A stretch of 64,000 nucleotides of DNA. It comes from Pseudomonas putida. GTDB taxonomy: Bacteria; Pseudomonadota; Gammaproteobacteria; Pseudomonadales; Pseudomonadaceae. Of the stretch, positions 1-8,402 are shown piece after piece. The translations under genes and the position numbers were made by a program. Below the pieces are notes generated by a model. That model did no database searches. It saw nothing but the letters and a program-made list of their open reading frames with translations, and had not been told where the DNA came from. Each line of letters opens with the position of its first letter. Positions within the stretch are counted from its first letter, which is position 1. The stretch spans positions 124,001 to 188,000 of the forward strand of contig NZ_JANHLE010000008.1 in assembly GCF_028682475.1 (NCBI RefSeq). The letters run 5' to 3'.

Positions 1-480
1 GGCGCCCTCTTGCACCAGCCGTTCAGCTTCGCCGATCAGTGCAGGCCAACGTTCGTCCTGCGGTGCGGCCTGGGCCTGGGCGCGGTAGTAGGCCAGCACC
101 TGCTCGCCGAGCACGCGACCGTCCAGTTGCTTTTGCCAACTCACGCCGCCATCGCGGCTGTGCAGGATCACGCCGTCGTTACCGACTGCCCAGCCCTGCT
201 CGGCACTGGGAAAACTCACGGCGTTGAGGTCGGCACTGGCCGGCACGCTGGCCTGTTGCCAATGGCCGCCGTTGTCATCGGAATACAGAATGTGCCCACG
301 CGGGCCGACCGCCACCAGGCGTGCGCCGAGGTTGGTCACATCACGCAACGGGCTGACCGTCGCCAGGACGCTGGGCATGGCCGGCAGATCCAGCACATCC
401 GTGTAGGGCGCGGCCTGTGCCGCACCTTGAAGGGCGGCCCACGTCAGCATCAACGCAGTACAGCGCTTGAGAAAATACAT
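1..480 (-). CDS. YCF48/BNR-repeat exported protein (partial, C-terminus beyond window)
   Basis: This frame is open from an ATG at 480 to the window edge, giving the first 160 residues. Residues 1-23 form a signal peptide ending in AQA. The mature part has the WD40/BNR-like pattern of the YCF48/HCF136 photosystem II stability family: VGPRGHILYSDDNGGHWQQ, then AVGNDGVILHSRDGGVSWQK. It is the third gene of a leftward set after DUF1302 and DUF1329 proteins. In Pseudomonas such sets usually continue with an RND/MMPL exporter, which would lie outside the window. The molecular role is unknown; a periplasmic or outer-membrane accessory role in lipid or hydrophobic-compound traffic is inferred from that association. 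Confidence 0.85.
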   Translation of the reverse strand, partial: MYFLKRCTALMLTWAALQGAAQAAPYTDVLDLPAMPSVLATVSPLRDVTNLGARLVAVGPRGHILYSDDNGGHWQQASVPASADLNAVSFPSAEQGWAVGNDGVILHSRDGGVSWQKQLDGRVLGEQVLAYYRAQAQAAPQDERWPALIGEAERLVQEGA

Positions 481-577
481 ACCGGGTCCTCCGGATCGCC
501 GCTGCACGCAGCAGGCTGCTCGACAAACGTTCCGGCATCAGGGGCGATGCCGGAGCGTACCTACCTTGTGGGCGGAT

Positions 578-1936
578 TCAGCGAATACCGGCGCCAGCCA
601 GCGACTCAGGCGACCACTGGGTTTTGGACAGCGGGTCGATGTAACGAATGCCGCCGTAAGCACCGACTACGCCATTGAGGTTGTAGGTGCCGCCGATCAG
701 GTCGTAGATCATGAAAGGCGTGGCGTCCGGGGTCTGTTTGTCGTAGCTCTGGCTGAGGAAGGCGAACGAGCCACGGTACAGCTGACCACGGGCGTCATAC
801 TGGTCGGAGGCCAGAGCGATCCAGCTGTCCTCGTCGAGGTAGAAGCGGCGCTTGTGATAGATGTGACGGGCACCGTCCTTGAGCTTGCCCTCGACCACCC
901 ACACGCGGTGTTTCTCCCAACGCACGAACTGCGGCGCCAGATGGTTGGGGGTGATGAGCTGCTTGATGTCGGTGTTATAGGTCAGCTTGTAGGTGTTGTA
1001 AGGCACATACATTTCCTGCTTGCCGACCAGGTTCCAGTCGTAGCGGTCCAGGGCGCCGTTGAAGACGAACACGTCATCATAGGTACCCGAGCCCGAGGTC
1101 CCCGGGTTGGGGGTGTCGTAGGCCAGGTTCGGCGCCAGCTTCACCCGGCGCTGCCCCGGCAGGTACTGCCAGGCGCTGCGTGGCTGCACCAGCGGGTTGG
1201 CAGCGTCACGCAGCATCATCGCTTCACCGGCACGGCGGGCAGGCGCGGTGTACACCAGCTTCATCTGGTAGTAGGTGTCTTTGGCACCGATGGTTTTGTT
1301 CATGTCCTCATAGATCGGGTAGCTGATGTTGGCTTGACCGGTGGTGGACAGGGTCGGCACACCCGCGGAATCGACGTTCCAGGAGTCGTACTTGGCCGCC
1401 ATGCTCACGCCCTGGTAGCGCAGGAGGAAGTTCCACATGGCCTCGGCACCGGTCTGCGGAATCGGGAACGGAATCCCCGGCAGCACGTTTTCAACGGCTG
1501 CGCCGCCTTCCTGGCTGTGCGCACCGACAGCATTTTTCGCGGTGTTGTCCAGCACCTGCGCAGGCAGCGCCACGGTGCGGTGGGTCGGGTAGACATCAAC
1601 CGAGAAGGTCGGGAAGCGCTTGAGCAGCTCCTGGGTGGTCGCCGTCAGCTGGCCTTTGTACTGATCAGCGTTCTTGCCATTGATGACCAGCAGCGGTTTT
1701 TCCCCGGCAAACGGGTCGGGACGCATGCTGTCGCCGTTCTTGAAGCTGGCCGGTGGGGTAACCAGCCCGCCCTGGTAGGCGGGAATCGAGCCGTCGGCAT
1801 TGGCGGCGCTTTCGGCACCGATGCGGGTCAGGCTGGTGCCGAGGCGGGCTGCCTGGTCGCTGGATACAGCGGCCTGGGCAGAATGGATTGCAGCCAGGGA
1901 CAGACAGGTAGCTAAAAGTGTACGCACGTAGTTCAT
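578..1936 (-). CDS. DUF1329 domain-containing protein
   Basis: A 452-aa protein with a signal peptide (residues 1-22, ending SAQA). The body has the features of the DUF1329 family: an early GSIPAYQGGL segment and many Tyr/Trp-rich strands such as YDWNLVGKQEMYVPYNTYKL, ending in WSPESLAGAGIR. Length is normal for the family. It lies 42 bp after the DUF1302 gene and about 100 bp before the YCF48-like gene, so the three are probably one transcript. The family is thought to form a periplasmic or outer-membrane lipoprotein-like barrel partner of DUF1302 proteins; no activity is proved. Start ATG at 1936 follows a weak purine-rich stretch. Confidence 0.9.
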   Translation of the reverse strand: MNYVRTLLATCLSLAAIHSAQAAVSSDQAARLGTSLTRIGAESAANADGSIPAYQGGLVTPPASFKNGDSMRPDPFAGEKPLLVINGKNADQYKGQLTATTQELLKRFPTFSVDVYPTHRTVALPAQVLDNTAKNAVGAHSQEGGAAVENVLPGIPFPIPQTGAEAMWNFLLRYQGVSMAAKYDSWNVDSAGVPTLSTTGQANISYPIYEDMNKTIGAKDTYYQMKLVYTAPARRAGEAMMLRDAANPLVQPRSAWQYLPGQRRVKLAPNLAYDTPNPGTSGSGTYDDVFVFNGALDRYDWNLVGKQEMYVPYNTYKLTYNTDIKQLITPNHLAPQFVRWEKHRVWVVEGKLKDGARHIYHKRRFYLDEDSWIALASDQYDARGQLYRGSFAFLSQSYDKQTPDATPFMIYDLIGGTYNLNGVVGAYGGIRYIDPLSKTQWSPESLAGAGIR

Positions 1937-1978
1937 GATGATTGTTTTCCTGCGTGATGTCTGAAGGAAAGACGTGAC

Positions 1979-3934
1979 TTAAAAAGTGGTTTTAACGGTC
2001 AGGTACAGCGCGCCACGGTCCTCAGTGGTCGCCCCGCCGCCAGAAAAAGAGGCATAGCCTCCGCCGTAGCAGGTGTAATCCTGCTCGCCGTCCAGGGCAT
2101 TGGGAGTCGTGCCATCGGTCTGGCCGTTCTTGCACGACTGCGTCTTGCCAAAGCTGTCGACGTACTTGAGGTCGACGAAATACTGGTTGTAAACGGCGGC
2201 GCTGACGCCCACCGCGTAGTTGCCGGTGTCCTCGGCGCCGCCGCCCTGCACCGGCGAGACGCCATCGAGACCGACGTTGACCGACAGCGGCATGCTCAGG
2301 TCGACACCGGGCATGACCTGGTACCAGGTCGGGGTGAAGTTGACGGCGATGCCCCAGTTGTCACGGGTCGGTTTGTCGATCCCGCGGTAGCTGCTCTTGC
2401 CCTTGTACAAGGCCTCGTTGTGGCCATCGAGCTTGAGCAGGTTGCTGTAGAACAGTTCGCCCAACAGGGTGGCGCTATCGAACAGCGGCGTATCGGCGAT
2501 GGTCATCAGGCCGTTGAGGGTCCAGTGCAAGGTCTGGCCGGTGGCACTCAGACCGTCGCCGTCACTGGGCACGTCAGTGATCACACCACTGCTCGGCAGG
2601 CGTGGCGGCAACAGACCGAAGCCTCCAGCCAGGCCGCCTTGGCCCGGCGCGCTGACGATCGCCGGAATGCTCGCCAGCGGCATGTTGTGGCGGATGTTCA
2701 GGTCGCTGCCGACGCTGATGCCGGCGACGTCTTTGGACAGGCTCAGGCCATAGACATCGATGTTGTCGGCGTAGGCAAACTGGTAAGTGGCGCTTTGCAG
2801 CGAGTTGTAGAGGTTGCCAACCGCGCCCTGACGACCGGCTGGCGGGTTGCCGAACGGGCCACGGGAAACCGTCAGGCCACGGGTATCAAGCCAGGCCTGC
2901 GGAAGGATTTCCGAAGTCTTGCGGTAGTAGAAGCCCACGGTGCCGCCCAGCCATTCAGGCGACCACTTGGCCATCACGCCCCAGTCACCGCTGTTGCTCG
3001 GGGTCAGGTCGTCACCACGACGGATGCTGGTCAGCGCGCCGCGCACCGGGATCAGCCCGGGGGTGCCGGTGTGACCCAGGAGGAAACTCTGGGCGCCCTC
3101 ACCCACCACATCGGAGCCGCCATAGTAGGTGCCTGCTTCCGGCAAGCGAGCGGCATCCCAGTTGAAGAAATACTGCGCGCCGATGGTCAGTTCCGGGTTC
3201 ACCAGGAACGAGGTGGACAGCTGATTGCGCGGTACGAACAGCTCCTTGGCTTCAGTGCCCGGCGAGGCCGCCAGCTTGGCCAGGTCCAGGCCGGACTGGC
3301 CATAGCTGAGCGAGTGCACCGGGTTGAGCAGGGTCTCGCCCCAGAACAGGTTGTGCTGGCCCAGTTTGCCGCTCAGTTGCGAGTTCTCGCCCACTTCAGT
3401 GCTCATGAACACAAACGCATCGAGCACTTCGCCAGACGGGCCGGTGTAGTAGCGTTGGGCATAGTTGCTCAGGTGCGGGCTGCCCAGCGGGGTGCCGGTA
3501 CCCGGCAAGCCGTTCAGGCTCGGCACGATGCCGGAAGTGTCGCCGTTGCCGTTGACGAACGGGTTGGAATTGGAACCGGTGTTCTCGTAAGCCTTGTCAT
3601 ACCAGCTGGCAGCACTGACGCGAAAGCCCATGTTGCCCTGGTAGATCACATCCAGCTCGGTCAGCAGGTCGACGCGGTTGGTGATGTTGGTACCGGCCTT
3701 GCGGAAGTTGTAGTCGCCGTCGTTGTTGTTCGGCGTTGCCAGCATGCGTTTGTCGGCGCTCTCGGTGCGTACGCCGTAGTTGTACTTGACGGTGTTGTCC
3801 AGGCGCACGGCCCAGTCTTCGTTCCCGGTATCGAGTTCAAACGCCTGAGCGCCAGGCAAAGCGAGCAAACCGATGGCACAGACCAGCAGACGGCGCTGCG
3901 ACGGCACAGCGCAATGAGTGCGGTGTTTTGGCAT
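1979..3934 (-). CDS. DUF1302 domain-containing outer-membrane protein
   Basis: A 651-aa protein. I chose the ATG at 3934 because a GGAG ribosome site lies just upstream and residues 1-31 then form a good signal peptide (ending PGAQA); the frame stays open 45 codons further up without a signal. The mature protein begins FELDTGNEDWAVRLDNTVKYNYGVR and is rich in alternating aromatic beta strands, ending in a C-terminal Phe (TVKTTF), as expected for an outer-membrane beta-barrel. DUF1302 proteins regularly accompany DUF1329, YCF48 and MMPL genes. Transport or surface display of hydrophobic substrates is inferred only. Confidence 0.9.
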   Translation of the reverse strand: MPKHRTHCAVPSQRRLLVCAIGLLALPGAQAFELDTGNEDWAVRLDNTVKYNYGVRTESADKRMLATPNNNDGDYNFRKAGTNITNRVDLLTELDVIYQGNMGFRVSAASWYDKAYENTGSNSNPFVNGNGDTSGIVPSLNGLPGTGTPLGSPHLSNYAQRYYTGPSGEVLDAFVFMSTEVGENSQLSGKLGQHNLFWGETLLNPVHSLSYGQSGLDLAKLAASPGTEAKELFVPRNQLSTSFLVNPELTIGAQYFFNWDAARLPEAGTYYGGSDVVGEGAQSFLLGHTGTPGLIPVRGALTSIRRGDDLTPSNSGDWGVMAKWSPEWLGGTVGFYYRKTSEILPQAWLDTRGLTVSRGPFGNPPAGRQGAVGNLYNSLQSATYQFAYADNIDVYGLSLSKDVAGISVGSDLNIRHNMPLASIPAIVSAPGQGGLAGGFGLLPPRLPSSGVITDVPSDGDGLSATGQTLHWTLNGLMTIADTPLFDSATLLGELFYSNLLKLDGHNEALYKGKSSYRGIDKPTRDNWGIAVNFTPTWYQVMPGVDLSMPLSVNVGLDGVSPVQGGGAEDTGNYAVGVSAAVYNQYFVDLKYVDSFGKTQSCKNGQTDGTTPNALDGEQDYTCYGGGYASFSGGGATTEDRGALYLTVKTTF

Positions 3935-4019
3935 TACGATGACTCCACGAATTGTTATTTTTGTTATCGCCGCCCGACTGATGCGGGCGTTGGTCAAGCG
4001 TCCGTGCACTACTGCAGGA

Positions 4020-4586
4020 TTAACGGTCCAGAATCTGAATGAAGGTTTCGGCCTGAGGCCATGGGCCAAATCCGGCAGCCGGGTTCAAGTGGCCGACTTC
4101 GCCAAGGAGCTCCAGCTCGCTGCCCCAGCCTTCGGCCATGGCGGTAACGGCTTCGAGGCTGGCCAGGTGATCGTTGCTGCTGGCGGCCACAATACTGGGG
4201 AACGGCAAGGGGGTGATGGGCAGCGGCGCCCAACCGTTGGCGCGCAGGGTGTCCGGGCTTGGGTAAGCTGCGGGCCATTGCGCGTTCAGGTCCGGTGGTG
4301 CCGCCAGCAAGGCGCCTTTGATCTTGCGGTTAAAACGTGCGGCCCAATGGGCGACCATCAACACACCGGCGCTGTGCGCCACCAGCACGACGTCGCCGTC
4401 GATCTGCTCCAGTTCGCGCTGGATCGCTTCGACCCGGGCGTTGCAGTCCAGGCCGTTGACCTGCAACGGCGGTACTGAGCGGACCTTTTCCAGGCGCGCC
4501 TGGAGCAGCGTCTGCCAATGCTCGGCGACATGGTCGCGCAGGCCGGGGACGATCAGAACGGTAGCGGCGGTATGCAATCTTTCCAC
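4020..4586 (-). CDS. RBBP9/YdeN-type alpha/beta hydrolase
   Basis: A 188-aa serine hydrolase of the small RBBP9/YdeN family (usual size about 180-190 aa). A GTG at 4586 gives the right length and starts just before the family's opening strand ATVLIVPGLRDHVAEHWQ; an upstream ATG at 4709 would add 41 unlikely residues. With this start the nucleophile is Ser72 in AHSAG, with Asp139 (SSNDHLAS) and His166 (EVGHLNP) completing the triad. No signal peptide, so cytoplasmic. It is the first gene of the leftward DUF1302 cluster (85-bp gap) and divergent from an AraC regulator. Substrate unknown. Confidence 0.85.
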   Translation of the reverse strand: MERLHTAATVLIVPGLRDHVAEHWQTLLQARLEKVRSVPPLQVNGLDCNARVEAIQRELEQIDGDVVLVAHSAGVLMVAHWAARFNRKIKGALLAAPPDLNAQWPAAYPSPDTLRANGWAPLPITPLPFPSIVAASSNDHLASLEAVTAMAEGWGSELELLGEVGHLNPAAGFGPWPQAETFIQILDR

Positions 4587-4674
4587 ATCAGCACCTATGC
4601 TCAGGAGAGTCAGCTCACCCCGTTGGGGGAGCGCTTCGAGAGTCACAGTAATCACCCCTCCCCCTGGGTGCTTT

Positions 4675-4795
4675 ACATTGAACGTCAGTGACTTCACATT
4701 TGATGACACGGGTGCGGGCAGCCGTCCGCTACGCTTGAACAGTCGGAAACTGACCCAGGATGAGGGGCAGCAAACGACTTTTCATTTGATGACAC
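4675..4795. promoter_or_regulatory. Candidate operators with CATTTGATGACAC repeats
   Basis: The 13-mer CATTTGATGACAC occurs at 4697-4709 and again at 4783-4795, between the hydrolase and the AraC gene. The first copy (ACATTTGATGACACGG from 4696) has a weaker direct copy (ACATTGAACGTCAGTG from 4675) exactly 21 bp upstream, a spacing common for AraC-family half-sites. The same 13-mer recurs at 13860-13872 in another regulator intergenic region. Binding by the neighbouring AraC protein is inferred. Confidence 0.45.
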
Positions 4796-4863
4796 TCAGG
4801 CTATAAGAAGCAACCCGCCACAGAAGCGGGACGCCTAATGAGAAATGCGTGGAAAACAATAAA

Positions 4864-5874
4864 ATGACCGCCCTTGTCCGTGCTGCAAGCTTGACCAATT
4901 ACCTCGAAGTGTCGCGCCACGTGGGGTTGAACCCGCATGCCTTGCTGGCCCAGGTGGGCCTGAGCGCGGCATTGCTGGATGATCCCAACCAACGCCTTGC
5001 GGTCTCAAGCGTGATTACCCTGCTGGAAGAGTCGGCACGGGTCAGTGGCTGTGAGACCTTTGGCTTGCGCATGGCCGAATTGCGCCAATTGTCCGACTTT
5101 GGCGAGATCAGCCTGCTGCTCAGTCATCAGCGCACGCTGCGGGATGCCTTGCAGGTGATCGTGCAGTACCGGCATTTGCTCAATGATGCGCTGGCAATCC
5201 ACATCGAAGACGCTGGCAAATCGGTGATTATTCGTGAAGAGGTGGTCAGCGACCTGCCACGTAGCAGTCGTCAGGCCACCGAGCTTGCGATCGGTGTCAT
5301 GCGGCGTCTGTGTGCTGCGGTGTTGGGGGCGCACTGGCATCCGATCAGTGCCAACTTCACCCACGCCGCTCCGGCCGATCTGGCGATCCATCGGCGGATT
5401 TTTGGTTGCAAGCTGGTGTTTGGCAGTGAGTTCAACGGCATTGTCTGCCCGGCTGCCGATCTGGATGCGGCCAATCCGCTGGCCAACGAGGCGATGGCGC
5501 GTTTGGCCCAGCGTTATCTGGATACGCTACAGGCCGGGGGCAAGTTGTCGCTGGAGCTGGAGATGCGCAAGACGATTTATCTGCTGTTGCCGATGGGACG
5601 GGCGACGATCGAGCAGGTGGCGCAGACGCAGGGGATGAATGTGCGGACCTTGCAGCGGCGGCTGGAGGAATGTGGGGTGACCTTCAGTGATCTGATCAAC
5701 GGCGTGCGGCGGGATCTGGTGGTTCGCTATCTGGAGAATCCCAGTTATTCGTTGGGGCGGATTGCGGATATGTTGGGGTATTCGATGCCCAGTTCGTTTA
5801 CGCGCTGGTTTATTGCGCAGTTCGGGATGCCGCCGGCGGCCTGGCGGGTGCAGCATGGGGTTCAGCAGCGTTGA
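4864..5874 (+). CDS. AraC-family transcriptional regulator (PF12625-type)
   Basis: A 336-aa regulator of the long AraC type. The N-terminal half (about residues 10-190) resembles the arabinose-binding-like domain found in OruR/ArgR-type regulators (SLTNYLEVSRHVGLNPHALLAQVGL opening). The C-terminal 100 residues hold two helix-turn-helix motifs (TIEQVAQTQGMNVRTLQRRLEE, then SLGRIADMLGYSMPSSFTRWF). I prefer ATG 4864, behind GGAAAA, over GTG 4849. It is divergent from the hydrolase/DUF1302 cluster and probably controls it, perhaps through the repeats at 4675-4795. The inducer cannot be read from sequence. Confidence 0.88.
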   Translation: MTALVRAASLTNYLEVSRHVGLNPHALLAQVGLSAALLDDPNQRLAVSSVITLLEESARVSGCETFGLRMAELRQLSDFGEISLLLSHQRTLRDALQVIVQYRHLLNDALAIHIEDAGKSVIIREEVVSDLPRSSRQATELAIGVMRRLCAAVLGAHWHPISANFTHAAPADLAIHRRIFGCKLVFGSEFNGIVCPAADLDAANPLANEAMARLAQRYLDTLQAGGKLSLELEMRKTIYLLLPMGRATIEQVAQTQGMNVRTLQRRLEECGVTFSDLINGVRRDLVVRYLENPSYSLGRIADMLGYSMPSSFTRWFIAQFGMPPAAWRVQHGVQQR

Positions 5875-5904
5875 GGTTTTGGGCTTTGGGCTTTGATGGT
5901 TGGG

Positions 5905-6640
5905 GGCATATCCATTGGCGGCGGTGGCGCTTAATCACCTTTCCGCCCTTACGGCGGGTTACTTTGGCAAACGCCCCAAAGTAACGCAAAGGGCTTGCCC
6001 CACCAGGGGCCCTCCGCTGCGCTCCGGGTCCCCTCGCTGCGGCGTCGCTACGGGGTATCGCGAGCTACGAGTTGCAAGCAACTCTACGCTTCGCGACTTC
6101 GGCTACGCCGAAGGTGCTACGCACTCACCCCTTCGCAACGCCTCCGCTCGGCCCTTCTGGTTAACGGGGCAGTAGATCAAGATCAAAAGCACAATTCGCT
6201 TCGCTCTTGCTTATCGAGGTGTGCCGACAGTCGAAGTGGCTAACGCTTTAAAAAAGGAAAGCTGAATCAATACAAAACGTAGCCCTCTACCCAAAGCAAG
6301 AGCGCAGCGAATTGTGCCCTTGATCTTGATCTGCTTTTGATCTTGATTTTGATCCACCGGCCCCGTTAACCAGTAGGGCTGAGTGGAGGTGTCGTGGAGG
6401 GACTAGCGCGCAGCGCCTTCGGCGTAGCCGAAGTTGCGAAGCGTAGAGTTGCTTGCAACTCGTAGCTCGCAATGCCCCGTAGCGGCACCGGAGCGAAGGG
6501 ACCCGAAGCGTAGCGTAGGGCCCCTGGTGGGGCGAGACCTTTGCTTACTTTGGGCTGGGCCGGCACACCGGCGTTTGCCAAAGTAAGCCGCCGTAAGGGC
6601 GGAAAGGTGATTCAGTGCCGCATTGGCAAATGGATATGCC
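5905..6640. repeat. Large imperfect inverted repeat (about 740 bp)
   Basis: The left arm (5905-6211) and right arm (6295-6640) are inverted copies running from GGCATATCCATT inward to AGCAAGAGCG/CGCTCTTGCT, around an 83-bp spacer. Each arm contains small perfect hairpins such as GAGTTGCAAGCAACTC and CTTCGGCTACGCCGAAG, and ATCAAGATC-rich inner ends. Short open frames inside read like fragments often mis-annotated as hypothetical proteins (SALTAAYFGKR). No transposase is present. It looks like one of the larger palindromic intergenic repeats of fluorescent Pseudomonas. Confidence 0.85.
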
Positions 6641-6657
6641 CACAACTCCGAGGGCCT

Positions 6658-6685
6658 CATCGCGGGACAAGCCCACTCCCACCGG
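6658..6685. repeat. Single REP element
   Basis: A lone, slightly degenerate REP unit (CGCGGGACAAGCCCACTCCCACCGG) directly beside the large inverted repeat. It matches one half of the intact REPINs at 20042 and 55138. Confidence 0.65.
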
Positions 6686-6814
6686 GCAAATCAGATTCCA
6701 CTGACTAGCCAGCGTCTGGTCCTAGGACCTATCCTACGCAATCTGTCGGCCTCAGTAGCTTGCCCGGGGAAGGTCTTCACACTAGGCTCGCTCGGTCACT
6801 GAATATTCGGTGAT

Positions 6815-6996
6815 CGGGTTTGGCGACCCGGCAAATACATGCAGACATACCCCTGAACGATGGCTGGCGTCCTGGACGCTTGCGCCTCTTTTATGGTGGC
6901 TGTGCGCGGGAGGGCTTAGGCCCTGCCGGGGTTTCCTGCGTTGATCCGGTTCGCCAACCCGCGTACAGCTACCACCCATTCTCGTTTGGCGACGAG
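6815..6996 (+). promoter_or_regulatory. Structured leader upstream of DUF6124 gene
   Basis: Two hairpins share the same loop: CGGGT-TTGGCG-ACCCG at 6815-6830 and CTCGT-TTGGCG-ACGAG at 6981-6996. Between them, at 6946-6960, lies CCGGTTCGCCAACCC, which contains TCGCCAA, the exact complement of TTGGCGA in the loops and flanks. The segment can therefore fold in mutually exclusive ways. The second hairpin ends 30 bp before the start codon, just upstream of the AGGAG ribosome site. This suggests a cis-acting RNA or attenuator. The frame is open through this stretch, so an N-terminal extension of the protein is a less likely alternative. Confidence 0.5.
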
Positions 6997-7026
6997 GGAG
7001 TGGTGGCTCCATCAACCAGGAGCACC

Positions 7027-7332
7027 ATGATGAAAAAGCCCGTCCCCGATCCTCCCAGCCTGCACCTCATTGAAACGCTCGAGACCGACGTCCCCAGTTG
7101 CCCGGAACATCCACCCCTGTTCAGCGTACGCGCCGGCATCAATGCTGAAGATGCGCTGGTGCATGCTTCGTTTTACCTCAAGTGCGCCCGTACCACCGTT
7201 ATCGAGTCCGTCCGCCATACCAACAAGGAAGGACGAGGCTTGGCCTGGTCCACCCAGCATTCGGTGGAGATGGCCATGGCGCTGCTTGATGCGTTGCTGG
7301 ACGGGCTAGAAGCGCGACAGATGCCAGACTGA
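7027..7332 (+). CDS. DUF6124 family protein
   Basis: A 101-aa protein starting at the ATG-ATG pair behind CCAGGAGCACC. It has the layout of the Pseudomonas DUF6124 (earlier DUF3077) family: a Pro-rich start (MMKKPVPDPP), a FSVRAGINAEDALVHASFYLKCA helix, and a C-terminal helix EMAMALLDALLDGLEARQMPD. Function unknown; no signal peptide or membrane segment. It stands alone between a structured leader and a bidirectional hairpin. A degraded copy of its last 16 or so codons lies at 27231-27295 on the other strand. Confidence 0.85.
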   Translation: MMKKPVPDPPSLHLIETLETDVPSCPEHPPLFSVRAGINAEDALVHASFYLKCARTTVIESVRHTNKEGRGLAWSTQHSVEMAMALLDALLDGLEARQMPD

Positions 7333-7341
7333 TCAGGCTGC

Positions 7342-7369
7342 TGTAGGAGCGGATTTATCCGCTCCTACA
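7342..7369. terminator. REP-like hairpin, probable bidirectional terminator
   Basis: A perfect palindrome, TGTAGGAGCGGAT-TT-ATCCGCTCCTACA, followed by AAAAG. It sits between the convergent ends of the DUF6124 gene (7332) and the YeiH-type gene (7392). The same REP family frames 27078-27210. Confidence 0.65.
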
Positions 7370-7391
7370 AAAGATAGGCGCTCCCACCCCG

Positions 7392-8402
7392 TTACAACCC
7401 CCAATGCATCAATGCCAACACCAGCAACACCAGAAACACCGTCTCCCCGACCATCAACGCAATGGGCTTGAAGCCAACTTTGGCCAGCTCCTTGAGCTGC
7501 GTCTTCATCCCCAGCGCACTGATAGCCACCACCAGACACCAGCGCGACAGATCATTGACCCCGCCCTGGACCACCGTAGGCACCCACCCCGTACTATTGA
7601 GACAAGCCAACAACACAAACCCCACCGCAAACCACGGCAACAGCGGCGGCCGCTGCCCACCGGTATCATCCCCGGACCGCCGGGTAATCATCGCCGCACA
7701 GACAATCACCGGCAGCAACATCGCCACCCGCATCAACTTGACCACCGTGGCAATGTCCCCCGTCTCGGTGGACATGCTGTAACCCGCCCCCACCACCTGC
7801 GCCACATCATGAATAGTGGCGCCGAGAAACACCCCGGCTTGCGGCGGTGACAGCTGCAACCAATCGGCAATCATCGGATAGAGGATCATCGCCAGGGTCG
7901 ACAGCGCCGACACCCCGATCACCGTGAACAGCGTCGCATGCTCCTTCTGCCGGTGCGCCGGCAAGGCTGCGGCCAACGCCAACGCCGCCGACGCACCACA
8001 GATCGCCGTCGCGCCACCGCTCAACATACCGAACAGCCGATTGAAGCCCATGGCCTTGGCCGCCACCATCGACACAGAAATGGTCACCACGACAATAATC
8101 ACCACCAGCGCCACCGGCTTCCAGCCAAGGCTGGCAATCTGCTCCAGGGTAATACGCATGCCCAGCAGCGCCACGCCGATACGCAGCACCGTGCGGGCGG
8201 TGAATTCAATTCCGGCCTTGCAGCTGCCGTCAGCCGAGAGAAAATTCAGTGCCAGGCCCAGCAACAGGGCAAACAACATCACCGGTGCATCGTAATGCTC
8301 ACTGAGAAAACTCGCCGCCGCCGCCGCGATCAGACTCACGATAAAACCTGGCGCAAGCGCTCGCACCCGGTTGTTAACGGCAGTAATTGCCATGGTGCTC
8401 AT
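7392..8402 (-). CDS. YeiH-type putative sulfate exporter
   Basis: A 336-aa polytopic membrane protein with 9-10 hydrophobic segments. It has the conserved YeiH features LLGMRITLEQIASLGW, GGATAICGASAALA and GATIHDVAQVVGAGY. The start ATG at 8402 overlaps the stop of the Rieske gene (ATGA), so it is translationally coupled as the last gene of the seven-gene operon. YeiH relatives are annotated as putative sulfate exporters, and some occur in organosulfonate degradation loci. Export of sulfate or sulfite released by the upstream dioxygenase is therefore an inference worth testing. Confidence 0.85.
   Translation of the reverse strand: MSTMAITAVNNRVRALAPGFIVSLIAAAAASFLSEHYDAPVMLFALLLGLALNFLSADGSCKAGIEFTARTVLRIGVALLGMRITLEQIASLGWKPVALVVIIVVVTISVSMVAAKAMGFNRLFGMLSGGATAICGASAALALAAALPAHRQKEHATLFTVIGVSALSTLAMILYPMIADWLQLSPPQAGVFLGATIHDVAQVVGAGYSMSTETGDIATVVKLMRVAMLLPVIVCAAMITRRSGDDTGGQRPPLLPWFAVGFVLLACLNSTGWVPTVVQGGVNDLSRWCLVVAISALGMKTQLKELAKVGFKPIALMVGETVFLVLLVLALMHWGL

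Noticed and set aside
467-1915. A 482-codon open frame antisense to the DUF1329 gene
   Set aside because: It is a high-GC shadow frame with Val/Gly/His-rich random composition. The opposite strand encodes a recognisable signal-peptide protein.
2420-4042. A 540-codon open frame antisense to the DUF1302 gene
   Set aside because: Shadow frame of GC-rich third positions; no family features, while the reverse strand reads as an outer-membrane protein.
5900-6660. Several short open frames in the large inverted repeat
   Set aside because: They recur in both arms as mirror products of repeat DNA, so they reflect the repeat rather than genes.
6820-7026. Possible N-terminal extension of the DUF6124 protein
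   Set aside because: The family starts near the ATG pair at 7027, which has a good ribosome site. The upstream stretch is better explained by hairpins.
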